Shown here in pieces: positions 54,519 to 64,000 of a stretch of 64,000 nucleotides of DNA (positions within the stretch are counted from its first letter, which is position 1; each line of letters begins with the position of its first letter). The position numbers were made by a program, and so were the translations under genes. Source of the stretch: Muraenolepis orangiensis (lineage: Eukaryota > Chordata > Actinopteri > Gadiformes > Muraenolepididae); contig CM051002.1 in the NCBI GenBank assembly GCA_027704905.1, positions 5,628,574 to 5,692,573 on the forward strand, read 5' to 3'. The notes under the pieces were generated by a model, which saw only the letters and a list, made by a program, of their open reading frames with translations, did not search any database and was not told where the DNA came from.

Positions 54519-54864
54519 AGGACACCCGTTAGGACACCCGTTAGGACACCCGTTAGGACACCCGTTAGGACACCGTTAGGACAGCTGTTAGGACACCCGT
54601 TAGGACACCCGTTAGGACACCCGTTAGGACACCCGTTAGGACACCCATTAGGACACCCGTTAGGACAGCTGTTAGGACACCCGTTAGGACACCCGTTAGG
54701 ACACCCATTAGGACACCCGTTAGGACAGCTGTTAGGACAGCTGTTAGGACACCTGTTAGGACAGCTGTTAGGACACCCATTAGGACACCCGTTAGGACAG
54801 CTGTTAGGACACCCGTTAGGACACCCGTTAGGACAGCTGTTAGGACACCCGTTAGGACACCCGT
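54519..54864. repeat. 12-bp minisatellite (gttaggacaccc)
   Basis: About 29 tandem copies. Two unit types alternate in patterns: gttaggacaccc and gttaggacagct. One unit is 11 bp. Because 12 is divisible by three, stop-free frames run on both strands, but there is no coding signal outside the array. Confidence 0.96.
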
Positions 54865-55744
54865 CAATCTATGGAGACGTTGGTGGTGTGGATTCATAGG
54901 AGAGAGAGAGAGTATTTAGAGATTAGATATTATATATCATTTAGATCGATTTTTGTGTTATTAGATAGTCATTAGTAAGTTTTGTTTGTATATACCTTTA
55001 TCTGAGTTTGTTTAAGTGTACAGTTTGATAGTTTAGTTTAATAGTTTTAGATAAGTTAGTTTAATATATATAGTTTAGACCAATTCAACATCACAATTAA
55101 CAGGTGAGTAACTTAGTGTTAAGACGCTGTTACAGTAAAAGGTGGCTAATGTTAGCTAACGCTAGGCGGTGTAGATAAATTACATGAATAACCTATAACA
55201 CCTATAACAAATTGTTAATACAGTTCCCTGTACACACACACACACATATATATAGGAACGCGTCTCCGAGGGTTCGGAGGAAACTGGACTGGAGGGGTTT
55301 TAGCGACTGCGGCCTTCGCCCTTAATTATATATATAGAATTAAAAATAACGTACAAAAATAAACATTTTATCAGTGTATTTATTTTAGCTTTGGAGAGAA
55401 AGCAAAACCACCTCATTATTACTAGTAGTCGTAATGATGATAATAATAATAAGTTATAAGTGACGTCCAGAGGACTTTTCCCAAATGTCTCTTTACCGTC
55501 CTCGTCTGGGGACCTTTCTTTGTTTGCTGGGTAAGGCCTTGGAGTGACATGGAGGGGGGGAAAGGAAAAAAGCCTCTGGATCACAGTCATCCACTAAGAG
55601 TCATATCTCTGGGGGGAAAAATTACGAAATAAACAACCCTCATGAGTTATATCGTCCTCGGGTTCAGTGATCTTGGTTCAGAGGACAGGTGAAGCTCATT
55701 CCCCATGAACCTTTGTCATTCGTTGTTCGTCGTTCGCCTCTCTC
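54865..55744. other. Intergenic DNA up to the duplication breakpoint
   Basis: AT-rich sequence with short AT and CA runs and a run of five purine-rich gtt/gata motifs. No gene or element identified. It shows no match to the col2a1 introns, so the duplicated segment appears to begin at about 55,745. Confidence 0.45.
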
Positions 55745-55788
55745 TCTCTCTTTATATGTGGAAAGAGCAGACGACAGGTTGCAAAGAG

Positions 55789-56791
55789 TAGTGATGTGTC
55801 GGTCGCGAACGAGCCGGCTCAAAGAGCCGGCTCTTTTTAGTGAACGACGGGAGCCGGCTCGCACCCGCGAACGAGCCGTTATTTATTTTTTTACGGGTGC
55901 TCCGCGTACATGCAGTGACTGAATGTCACTGTCATGACTGCATGTCATGCTGTGCATCACGTGAGGATAGATAAGGAGGAGGGGCGGCGTGTGCTCAGTG
56001 CTGATAGCTGAACAGAGGAAGGGGTGACACTTCACACGGGGAAGTGTCAGTTTGCGTCGCGCAAATAAGATAAGTGAAAGTAGGAAAAGAAGCAGCATTT
56101 GGCTGCATTTTAACAATTGTGCAAACACAAAGGCAGAATGCAGAATTTGCAACATGAAGCTCTCATATAGAGCAGGGTCCACAAACCACCTCCACAGGCA
56201 CTTGAGAACTGTGCATCCAACAGTTCAGTTGGAAGAAAAAAAGGCAGGTCAGACTGCCTGCTTCTGCTTCTGTGTGTCTACTCCACCTGTTGTTGCTGCA
56301 GCTACAGGATCTATCCCCCATGCGTCAGGTACCCAAAAACCAACAGCTACACAGACCTCAATAAGCCAATGTATATACAATGAATGGCAATGGCAAAGGC
56401 AATGAATGACCCCAGCTAGACAGAACATAGTGGATGAAGAATAGGCCAAAATTATTGCAAGTGATTTCCAACCATTTTCCATTGTGGAGGACAAGGTATT
56501 CCGAAGCTTCACACAGGCTCTCAATCCAATGTTCCTCCAAGCAGGAAAACATTCTCAAAAAATCATTCCGAGACTGTATGATAGAGAACATGCTTCACTG
56601 CAGGCCAGGGTTAAGGAAGCTACTGCAGTTTACCACTGATTGCTGGACATCAAGAACCACCACTTTCATGTAAATAAAAGGTATATGTGGTAAAATAGAA
56701 GAGCCGTTTGGGAGCCGAAAGAGCCGGCTCTTCTTGGTGAGCCGAGCCAAATGAGCCGGCTCACTCAAAAGAGCCGGAATTCCCATCACTA
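55789..56791 (+). mobile_element. Defective hAT transposon, 1,003 bp, with 8-bp target-site duplication
   Basis: Flanked by the 8-bp duplication gcaaagag (55,781-55,788 and 56,792-56,799), with short terminal inverted repeats tagtgatg and catcacta. Subterminal regions hold repeated agccggctc motifs at both ends. Inside, 56,080-56,230 encodes a BED zinc finger (AECRICNMKLSYR, then HLHRHLRTVH), and 56,480-56,660 an hAT transposase-like stretch ending near TTDCWTSR, reached only with frame changes. The catalytic core is missing, so the element is non-autonomous. hAT superfamily assignment is firm; the subfamily is not. Confidence 0.93.
56052..56405 (+). pseudogene. hAT transposase N-terminal remnant (BED zinc finger)
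   Basis: A 117-residue frame. Residues about 18-60 match the ZnF-BED pattern: aromatic WLHF, Cys-x2-Cys in ECRIC, and His spacing HLHRHLRTVH. The rest of the transposase is truncated and frameshifted. It has no known host role; domesticated ZBED genes are complete, and this one is not. Confidence 0.8.
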
Positions 56792-57488
56792 GCAAAGAGA
56801 TGACCGCAGAGTTATTTTCAATGGAGGATGTGAGCCAATGGGACACATGACCTGATCAGAGCAAACGTTAAGGAAACAGACCCAGTATCTTCTAATCTTT
56901 ACCCCACTCACAACCCAAACTCAAATTATTAATTATATTATTGTTTTTGTATTTTTGGTACAGCATCACTTCATAAACCTCATTATTGTCAAGGGCAAGT
57001 GGTATAAGGACAACCAATCACTCTTCTTGATGGGGGGTCTCTTGATACTGGGTGAATAAGGTAGGTATTTTGTCTGACAATATTAAAATACTGTCTTAAT
57101 GACTTAGTAACACCGATGGGTTAATTAAAATACAAAATTGAAAGCCTAATCAATTGGAATAATTAGCACCCATGGCGCAAACATCAATTTCAACAGGCTC
57201 TCGCCTGTATAGTTATTTATAATAATCAATGAAAATGCTAGAGAATAATCTAATGTAAGAATTGAATACCACCATCCGCCCCATCCCAGCCAATCATAGT
57301 TCAGAGTTCATCCAGTTCCATCACTTGACGCATACCTTAATCAGTGAACTAACAATAGATATAACTGCCAAAATACCAAAATAGTCCTATTGCATGCTTA
57401 GTGTTTTTCAGGAGCCTTATATAGTATACAGTAACACACAATATGTAATCAATGAAAAATGAATAGCCTACAAATCTGAAAAAGGAAC

Positions 57489-57542
57489 CTGAGGTACAGC
57501 ATGTCCACGTTCACCAGATTTACCTGGTTTGCAAGCTTCACC
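57489..57542 (-). pseudogene. Decayed col2a1 exon 12 copy
   Basis: 54 bp on the minus strand, flanked by attag. Two obligatory glycines are lost (Gly to Cys in GEACKPG, and Gly to Val in GHAVPQ), and the donor gtacgt has become gttcct. Confidence 0.93.
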
Positions 57543-58306
57543 CTAATCCAGAAATCTAGAGAGACATTATAATACAGACACTAAAGTACATTGTTGTGAA
57601 TGCATTCATTTTATTCATTGTACATTCATCCTAATTATTGGCCAGTGGGACACAGTTTGCGTAGCAAGTCCTGTTTGTCAAGCTTTGTTGTGATTGATTC
57701 ATATAATAATGTTCACATAGCATAGGATTTGTGTATAACCTACCACTGATGTATTACACATGAGATATGTCAAATTTGACTAACAACCGAAACAATTAGC
57801 TTGTATGAGAAAAATATATTATGTTCAATGACAATGCAATCATAGTATGCACTTAACTATGGTGACTATTGTATATTGTATATTGTATATATGTCTGATA
57901 AAATATAAGTAACAAAAAAGTATAATCATGTGGAGACAATGTATAGACCAACCTCCAAACCCACATGAGAAACGGTTACTGTACAAAATGATGGTCATTT
58001 AAGACGAGATTTAATCACTTTAATTGACGTGGGTTGCAAGTCAACTGTAGGAAATATTTAAGAGTGAAATGCGCTGTGAGAGAATATCAGTTTGTACTGC
58101 CTCTGTGGTTTTAGACGGCCCTTGGCTAATTTCTGACCAATCAGGGAATCTCTTCTCTGATTGGTTCGGGGAGTCTATCTCGCCTGTCAATCACAGGGGC
58201 GTGAAATGCAACGGTGAGAGATGTTTAAAAATGTTGTTTCTCTCTTTCCAACTCTTCCATTATTCCTCCACCAGCTTTAAGCATGTTAAAGTAAATGTTA
58301 GACATT

Positions 58307-58348
58307 GTTGACGGAGCATAGGGAGAGAATGGCGCTGTTGGCTCTAAG
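58307..58348 (+). pseudogene. Truncated col2a1 exon 14 copy with stop codon
   Basis: Only the last 42 bp of the exon remain; the parental GCA AAG is GCA TAG (stop at 58,319-58,321). The donor gtacga is nearly intact. The 5' edge is the inversion breakpoint. Confidence 0.92.
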
Positions 58349-58511
58349 GTACGAAAATAAATAAAATATAATAAAATAAAATGATTTTCTCTCCTTCTCT
58401 TTAAACTGTTGTCATTTTACTTTTCCTGTTGAAAGTCTGTGGCATAGCCTGGTGGGCTAGCATTTTAAAACACAGTGCTATTATGTTGTTTGTTGTTGTA
58501 AACATAATCAC

Positions 58512-58925
58512 TGCAAGATATTTGTATTGGCCAATGGCAACAGGTACATTGGGATGCTTACTCCCCATTCCCTCCCGCAGTATACATCTCAAACAATACC
58601 ATACAAATAATATATACAATAAAAATAAACCAAAAAAATAACAGCAAAGTGACTGATAAATGATATGTACATGTGTTCAATGTACATGTGTCAAAGTGCC
58701 AGTAGTGCACCAGCATCATGAATGCAGTGCAGTGCAGTGCAATAACTGTGATGAGACCAGAAAGTCCAGCAAGTGTATATATAGTGTGATGTTAATGACA
58801 TGTTATGAAAGTGGCAGCACTCCTAGCAGTTCAGTAGGTTCACTGCCTGGGGATAAAAACCTGTCCTTATCCTTAAACCTGGTAACCTGTGACTAAGCAG
58901 GGTGGCACATACTACTTTTAAAATA
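58512..58925. mobile_element. Retroelement fragment inserted in the duplicate
   Basis: About 400 bp absent from the corresponding parent intron 14, where ataatcacc runs on directly. It holds gggatgcttactccccattc (also near 44,515 and 62,982) and ggataaaaacctgtccttat, a motif I associate with fish LINE 3' regions. Exact ends are uncertain. Confidence 0.55.
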
Positions 58926-59032
58926 ATTAATTGGATAAAAAGGTTTGTTAAAATGGTTTATTTTGTTTATTTCTTGCTCGGGTCATCAAAAGTGTTCCAC
59001 TGTCATGTGCTGATTGATAACCTGTCACCCAG

Positions 59033-59080
59033 GGTGCTCGTGGTGGAAACCACGGGTTGTCCAGTCCTGCTGGTCCCCTT
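59033..59080 (+). pseudogene. col2a1 exon 17 copy with in-frame 3-bp insertion
   Basis: 48 bp versus 45. An extra Gly codon breaks the triplet register, and Gly is replaced by Ser in LSSPAG. The acceptor acccag and donor gtacgt are retained. Confidence 0.92.
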
Positions 59081-59644
59081 GTACGTATCTGATGCCTTTC
59101 CTTACATTTTTTATATCAATGTTTTTTATATGTGTTCATTGTGTTCGTTGTGTTTGATCTGGACTATATAGACAAATATATAGACAAAATGCCTCCGCTC
59201 ACTGTGTCATGGCGTTGAAATGTTTAAATTGATCTGTCTCTTTCTGTGTTCAATTGTAATCCCCTAGAGACCGTATTATGTCCTTCTGCCCACCTTTACA
59301 CACCTCCATCTTGCTCCCATCATAACCTCCTCCCCCCGCCCCCCCACCTTATTTTAACTTGTCACTTCCAATCTTTACCTCATCAATCTTTCTATGTTCC
59401 CCTCTTCTCCTATAATATCCATCCCCCTCTCTCCTTCACCTCTGCCCCACCCTCCCCCGCCACCTGTTTTCCAACACAAGCAGTAAAGTGTTAAGAGCCA
59501 TTGCATGAAACCGTTAGCAGATGAAAATACCAATATGAAGGAAACACTGAAGGAATTCAAGTAAGTCATAATGAATGAATATGTGCAATATTCACAGTTT
59601 TTTTCATCTACAATTACATTTTCATGCGTGTGTGGGTGTGTGTG

Positions 59645-59735
59645 GGGATCCCTTGGCCCCTCAGGAGAGGAGGGTAAGAGAGGACCTAGAGGAGAGCCGG
59701 GTTCTGCTGGACCCCTCGGACCTCCCGGAGAAAGA
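59645..59735 (+). pseudogene. col2a1 exon 23 copy, 5' truncated
   Basis: The last 90 bases of the 108-bp exon and its donor gtgagt are preserved essentially unchanged. The first 18 bp and the acceptor are lost at a deletion whose edge lies in a TG repeat, which replaced everything from intron 17 to intron 22. Confidence 0.93.
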
Positions 59736-59873
59736 GTGAGTAACCAGTAGCCCATTAGAAACCACTGGGACACCACCAAGGACAGGTTATGGAACCCATG
59801 TTTCTGATTGGCTCCAATCATTGGAGCAAATCAAACACTTCATTTATAATAACCTCTGGCCAAAGCCAATCAG

Positions 59874-59909
<36 letters not shown>

Positions 59910-59984
59910 ATATTATGTCTTATATCATTTGACTTATACAACCATTTTGTGGTCATACCTGACTGTGTCTGTGTTGTTGTTTAG

Positions 59985-60038
59985 GGCACCCCTGGTAACC
60001 GTGGTTTCCCAGGACAGGACGGTCTGGCTGGTCCCAAG
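59985..60038 (+). pseudogene. col2a1 exon 24 copy, open and spliceable
   Basis: 54 bp encoding GTPGNRGFPGQDGLAGPK, one residue different from the parent (Ser to Thr). Both splice sites kept. The 250 bp that follow differ from parent intron 24 at about two sites. Confidence 0.93.
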
Positions 60039-61005
60039 GTGAGCGTCACCATGGTTACTGCCGTCTCCCAGGAAGGGAGTATTTCCTCTGTGATGATGCG
60101 TTGTAGCGTGGCGTTGAGATTCTGCTGAGAAGCAGGAAACACAAACAGATGGATGTATTCAGTGAACTGGATGTGCATCTGAACGCTCACACAGGCAATA
60201 CAAAAGGATGAAATCTGATGTGCGACGATGTGATGCTTGTCCCTCTGTAGAAAGATGTGTGTATGGTAGATCAGCCACCTGTATCAGGAGGACATTATGG
60301 TCTGTATTATGGGCCTATGAAATACTCTGGCTTCTCATTATAACCACAATATAATAATATAATATAAAAGTTAAAAAACATATACCCACACATTACATTT
60401 GGTTTTTAGTGTACAATACAATTTAGTAGAACATGGGCCTGTTCTGATACTACATACAGTACAGTACAGTACAGTAGCAACAGTAGCAAACAATATAATG
60501 CAGTAGTTTCCAGTGCAGGTGTTTGGCCATTTAGAAGTTACCAGAGCTTATAGTATAACAGGGAGCACACCAAGGGGGAAGGATTTGCGTATCACTTGTT
60601 ATTCACAGTACATTTAATGGTTATTCAATAAAAAAATATGCAGATTGACACATTTCACTGATGTCATGTGATTTTACCTCCAGTATATGTTGTATTTTCG
60701 TTATGTTTTGTGTGTGAACTAACTGTGTGCAGTTCTGCCAATTGCCCAACAGAGAGAGGCATTGCACTTATTCCCAGTAGAGATATGACATTGCAGACCT
60801 ATTACCTATATCAAGGAGACACCATCTATTGTACACCATATAACTTCTATCTTCTAACATATATAGTATGAACCAACTTATTCATTACTTGTTATTTACA
60901 ACTCATGGAACTGGGCTCTTAGATAATTGGTAAATAGATCACAGTCCAAACTGCAACGTGTGCTAATGAGTGAGAGTCTCCTCATTCTTTCCCATTGCAC
61001 CTCAG

Positions 61006-61104
61006 GGGGCCCCTGGTGAGCGCGGTACGGCTGGTGCTGGAGGCCCCAAAGGAGCTAGCGGTGACCCCGGTCGCCCCGGAGAGTCCGGTCTTCCCGGTGC
61101 CAGG
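61006..61104 (+). pseudogene. col2a1 exon 25 copy, identical to parent
   Basis: All 99 bp equal the parent at 34,498-34,596, with the same acceptor ctcag and donor gtaagt. This is surprising beside the decayed exons either side and suggests recent copying or gene conversion. Confidence 0.93.
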
Positions 61105-61470
61105 GTAAGTTCACCGATGAGACTCACCGACCCTACAAACAGGCCCTCGGATGTTCTCCTGTTATTGGAGACGGTAGACGGCATGGCATTTGTTTTGTAA
61201 TGCATTGAATAGAAATGTGCTTGAAACCTATGGAGCAATGTTTTAAAGGCCAATTACGAGCAAAGAATGAATTAGATGTGGTTACTTTCTATCATGTTTT
61301 GCATGACATGTTTCCATCAATATTTATGATTTGATTATTCATAGACCACCAAAACCGGTGTGCTAGTTGTTAATTTTAGCCCCTAATTAGAAATGTGCTT
61401 GTGTCTCACATGAGACACAAGCACATGATCTTTTTCAATGATTTTATTTTTCTATTGTTTTTATTTACAG

Positions 61471-61524
61471 GGTCTCACTGGTCGCCCTTGCGATTCTGGC
61501 CCTCAAGGCAAAGTTGGACCCTCC
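61471..61524 (+). pseudogene. col2a1 exon 26 copy with Gly-to-Cys change and lost donor
   Basis: 54 bp; parental RPGDAG reads RPCDSG, and the donor gtaaga is replaced by atatgt, so it cannot be spliced normally. Confidence 0.93.
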
Positions 61525-62209
61525 ATATGTACTCTCACGTTGTATTGGCCACTTGTAAAGTCTTAGATTTGTCAAACTGATTTGTGTATTCGCCTCTCTC
61601 GTTGAGTTCAACTGTAAGAAGCACATGGTTTTGTGATCAAAAGCAAAATAAAGACTAATGTGTCACAGCAGGTACAATTGAAATGCCCTCAGCGTGTGTT
61701 CCAGGCCCGGCGGTATGCTATTAGGCTCTGCTTCCATATAGCGCGGCTAGACAGAACTAATACCGTCATTGACATTCAGATTGTATTCTGAGCGTGTTAT
61801 TGTGGCGCTTTTCATCTTACATTCAGATTGTATTCTGAGTGTTATTCTGCCGTTTCGCATCATAAAAGCGCTTCAGAACAAAGTCCTTCCATCCTTTGTC
61901 CAAGCACAGATTTCTCCAAAATAGACATTAAATCAACACAAAATGCTGTCAATTAGGAATTATAGATTGTAATCATCAGGACTATAATCATAATAATAGC
62001 AATCAATGTCTATTACTTTGCTAAAACGATACAGGAATCAATTAATAATTGAATCATTTTAATATCATATATCTTTAGTGCAGCAATGCCAGTTCTGAGG
62101 TGTATTTACTGCTTAGGTATTGACAATGTAATAAAGAACAAGTATATAGCCAATGAATGAATAGATGAATGAATGAGTGATGGTGCATGTGTTCTCTTCC
62201 CTCTGCCAG

Positions 62210-62302
62210 GGAGCTCCCGGTGAGGACGGTCGCCCCGGACCTCCAGGACCCCAGGGGGGCCGTGGACAGCCTGGAGTGATGTGCTTCCCAGGACCCAAGG
62301 GA
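62210..62302 (+). pseudogene. col2a1 exon 27 copy with Gly-to-Cys in GVMGFP and deleted donor
   Basis: The acceptor ctgccag is kept. GVMGFP becomes GVMCFP, and the final six exon bases plus the donor are missing from a deletion joining ggga to gtaccc. Confidence 0.93.
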
Positions 62303-62379
62303 GTACCCAAGTACATTCACATGGATCATAGTTACCATGGATCATAGGTATCCCCGTTAAATACAAAACAATGATCATG

Positions 62380-62675
62380 AACATTCAAGATTCAAGATAA
62401 CTTTATTTATCCCGAGGGAAATTAAGGTGCAACAGTTATAAATAAGGGAATAAATAAATGCACACAAAATATACTAATACCTAAAAACTAAAAACTAAAT
62501 AACAACAAAATAGTATAAATAAAATATAACTAAATGAACTCTAAATAAAATCTAAATGTATTGATAGATGAATTGCAGAATTTACAGTATTATTACAGTA
62601 ATACGTAGGTATATACAATACACAACAATACGTATAGTGCAAATTGGCAGTAATAAAATACTAATAAATAACTCA
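62380..62675 (+). mobile_element. attcaagattcaaga-family insertion, copy 3, in duplicate
   Basis: Starts attcaagattcaagataac then ttatttatcccgagggaaat, the same body as copy 1 at 52,276. Absent from the parent intron 27, so inserted after duplication (or lost from the parent). Confidence 0.75.
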
Positions 62676-62689
62676 GATGACTCATCTAG

Positions 62690-62940
62690 CCCCCCCCCCA
62701 CCTGACGGCTACCAGCTCAGTCACTAGCCTGTGGCTCTACAACACCATGGACATAGCACAGTTTACCATCAAACCTTTTAGTTTTGTTTTTTGGTTGAAC
62801 AGTTTTTGTTTCTCTCTATCATTATGTATGTCCATTATGGCAGCCATTGCACTCTGGATTCCTCTTTCTGCGTTCCTTCTCAAGGTTTCTTCCTTGATAT
62901 GTTTGTCCTTGCCCTTTGGAGGGACTAGGTGTCATACCAT
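62690..62940 (+). mobile_element. LINE 3'UTR segment, longer than in parent intron 27
   Basis: Contains ccttctcaaggtttcttcc and ttgccctttggagggactag. The parent has only the two ends of this segment (36,054-36,115), so the parent has lost about 190 internal bases since the duplication. Confidence 0.6.
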
Positions 62941-62941
62941 G

Positions 62942-63048
62942 TTCAAGATTTCTTTATTTGCCGTATGCAAGAGGTACCATGGAATGCTTACTCCCCATTC
63001 CCTTTAAATACTGTACACAATATAAAGAACAATAAAGTGACTGATGGA
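62942..63048 (+). mobile_element. Short insertion with ttcaagatttctttattt head
   Basis: Separates sequences that are adjacent in the parent (tcataacatgtgacc at 36,120-36,134). It contains ggaatgcttactccccattc and ends aataaagtgactgatgg. A catg or acatg stretch at both edges may be a target duplication. Confidence 0.55.
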
Positions 63049-63290
63049 TGACATGTGACCTGTGAAGCCCATGAGACAGTAACTGTGGTTCAGGACGATA
63101 CCATTGGATGGACCAGAAGGAACTATTCACTACAGTAGTTATACCAACAGAGCCCCTGGGTAGCACCCACTCAATGAACAGAGGCTGGTCATATTCAATA
63201 ATTCCATTTGGATCTGTCCATGGTGAAACATGCTGTCTCCATTCACCTGCATGGTGAGGTGTGTTAAAGGTGGTCTAACGTGAGGTGTTT

Positions 63291-63374
63291 CCACGGTCTG
63301 AGAGTAAGTCTCCTCCTTCCTCCCTTTGTGCCAAAATACAGAATTATTACAAAATACAGAACCACGGTCTGAGA
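63291..63374 (+). pseudogene. Two tandem remnants of col2a1 exon 28 end plus donor
   Basis: The last 13 bp of exon 28 (ccacggtctgaga) followed by gtaagtctcctcc occur at 63,291 and again at 63,362, a local tandem duplication of about 71 bp. The remaining 41 bp of the exon and its acceptor are deleted. Confidence 0.88.
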
Positions 63375-63632
63375 GTAAGTCTCCTCCTTCCTCCCTTGGC
63401 GCCAAAATACATCATTATTTTTGGGTGAATCTTAAAACCTGCATTATATGATATAACAGGTTTGTTCAAAATGTTTTAAAATGATTGGGTTGTGTTGAAA
63501 TAATGGTGTTGACAACCCTCCATCCGTCCACAGCTGAATCGCCCTCGGATATGTTCCCCTCTCTCTCTCTCGATATGGCCTGTAGAGCACCATGACGGGA
63601 AGATGCTGATGCGATCTTCGTGAAAGCAGAAA

Positions 63633-63813
63633 GCGTTAGGTTACAGAAGTGGAGAGGAAGTGAATCGCCTCAACATTTTCACATAACCATCCAGTGGATA
63701 GGTTTATTGGTTTTTATTACGATGATCATCAGAATCGGAATGCTCTTATTGTCATTGTACATATATACACAAGTATAACGGAGTTGTGTAAGAATCCTCA
63801 TTGATTTACACAG

Positions 63814-63861
<48 letters not shown>

Positions 63862-63900
63862 TTTAACTGAACTAAATAAAATAAGCAGGTTTAGAATTGC
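63633..63900. other. Insertion in duplicate with (TA)n repeat
   Basis: About 270 bp absent from parent intron 28. It includes ctcttattgtcattgtacat, a LINE-tail-like motif, and a TA microsatellite at 63,816-63,859. Homology to the parent resumes near 63,905. Confidence 0.55.
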
Positions 63901-64000
63901 CAAACATGAGTAAAGATGTATTTATACATTACACATTGCAGTGGCCCTATGTACAGTAGTGCAAATTAGAATATACATATACATACAAAGGTGTGGCGTG

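Larger units (their letters stand above)
55745..58250 (-). pseudogene. Inverted part of col2a1 partial duplicate (introns 11-12, exon 12 copy)
   Basis: Read on the minus strand this reproduces the parent from about 24,780 to 26,311: most of intron 11, exon 12 and all of intron 12, stopping at the exon 13 acceptor. Landmarks are acgacaggttgc (55,770-55,783) and gacctgatcagagc near 56,850, with the parental order reversed. Both introns are retained, so this is an unprocessed genomic duplicate. A hAT element of 1,003 bp is inserted at 55,789-56,791. Confidence 0.92.
58307..64000 (+). pseudogene. Direct-orientation part of col2a1 partial duplicate (exons 14-28, deleted), continues past window
   Basis: Starts abruptly inside exon 14 and follows the parent in order to about 36,851, with exons 15, 16, 18-22 deleted and several insertions. 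Surviving exon copies: 14 (stop codon), 17, 23 (5' truncated), 24, 25, 26, 27, and the last bases of 28. Some stretches are nearly identical to the parent, others clearly diverged. Without a start, signal peptide or C-propeptide, and with disrupted Gly-X-Y, it cannot encode a collagen chain. The last bases match 36,841-36,851, so the duplicate runs on beyond the window. Confidence 0.93.

Noticed and set aside
56052..56673. Domesticated ZBED-type host gene
   Set aside because: The reading frame is truncated and frameshifted, and lies inside a complete transposon structure with target-site duplication, so it is an element remnant.
58307..62302. Second functional tandem collagen gene
   Set aside because: Stop codon in the exon 14 copy, several Gly substitutions, lost donors in exons 26 and 27, missing exons and no signal peptide or C-propeptide in the window.
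55745..64000. Duplicate as a haplotype or assembly artefact
   Set aside because: An uncollapsed haplotype would not give an inversion, a post-duplication hAT insertion, lost exons and strongly uneven divergence. It cannot be fully excluded without reads.

Overview
The window is vertebrate nuclear DNA, most likely from a ray-finned fish. Its single functional gene is an intron-rich fibrillar procollagen whose protein is unmistakably alpha-1 type II collagen (col2a1). The fish assignment rests on the gene's divergence from the mammalian protein, the compact introns, the very dense di- and tetranucleotide repeats, and teleost-type interspersed elements (tRNA-like SINEs, L2-like LINE tails, a hAT transposon). 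Which teleost col2a1 paralogue this is cannot be told from one window.

Layout. 1-9,500: intergenic DNA with no gene I can support, holding a LINE tail, a 19-bp minisatellite, long TG/GA/CA microsatellites, two tRNA-like SINEs and one larger dispersed repeat. 9,500-9,969: GC-rich promoter and 5'UTR with a tiny uORF inside a short stem-loop at the start codon. 9,970-50,418: the complete col2a1 coding region on the + strand in 54 exons, 4,470 nt, 1,489 codons plus stop when exon 2 is included. I placed every exon; all lengths follow the fibrillar-collagen 45/54/99/108/162 pattern and all junctions are GT-AG. The encoded main helix is exactly 1,014 residues (338 Gly-X-Y). Intron 1 carries a block resembling the mammalian SOX9-dependent COL2A1 enhancer. 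50,419-about 52,100: 3'UTR and 3' flank, with poly(A) signals and a long CT microsatellite.

52,250-55,740: retroelement-rich DNA with a nested SINE-like insertion, an L2-like LINE 3' end and a 12-bp minisatellite. 55,745-64,000: a rearranged, unprocessed partial duplicate of col2a1, descended from introns 11-28. Its first part (parent about 24.78-26.31 kb) is inverted; the rest runs in the parental direction with large deletions and insertions. It is a pseudogene: one exon has a stop codon, several have Gly substitutions, and splice sites are lost. A 1,003-bp defective hAT element sits in the inverted part with an 8-bp target-site duplication, and the parent intron preserves the empty site. 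The duplicate continues beyond the window.

How the gene works: the product is a secreted procollagen that homotrimerises through its C-propeptide. N- and C-proteinases trim it to the type II collagen of cartilage, notochord sheath and vitreous. Exon 2 encodes the alternatively spliced cysteine-rich (VWC) N-propeptide domain that separates isoforms IIA and IIB. I found no evidence of a new biological system; the notable items are the rearranged duplicate, the dated hAT insertion, and the microsatellites that act as splice-acceptor pyrimidine tracts.
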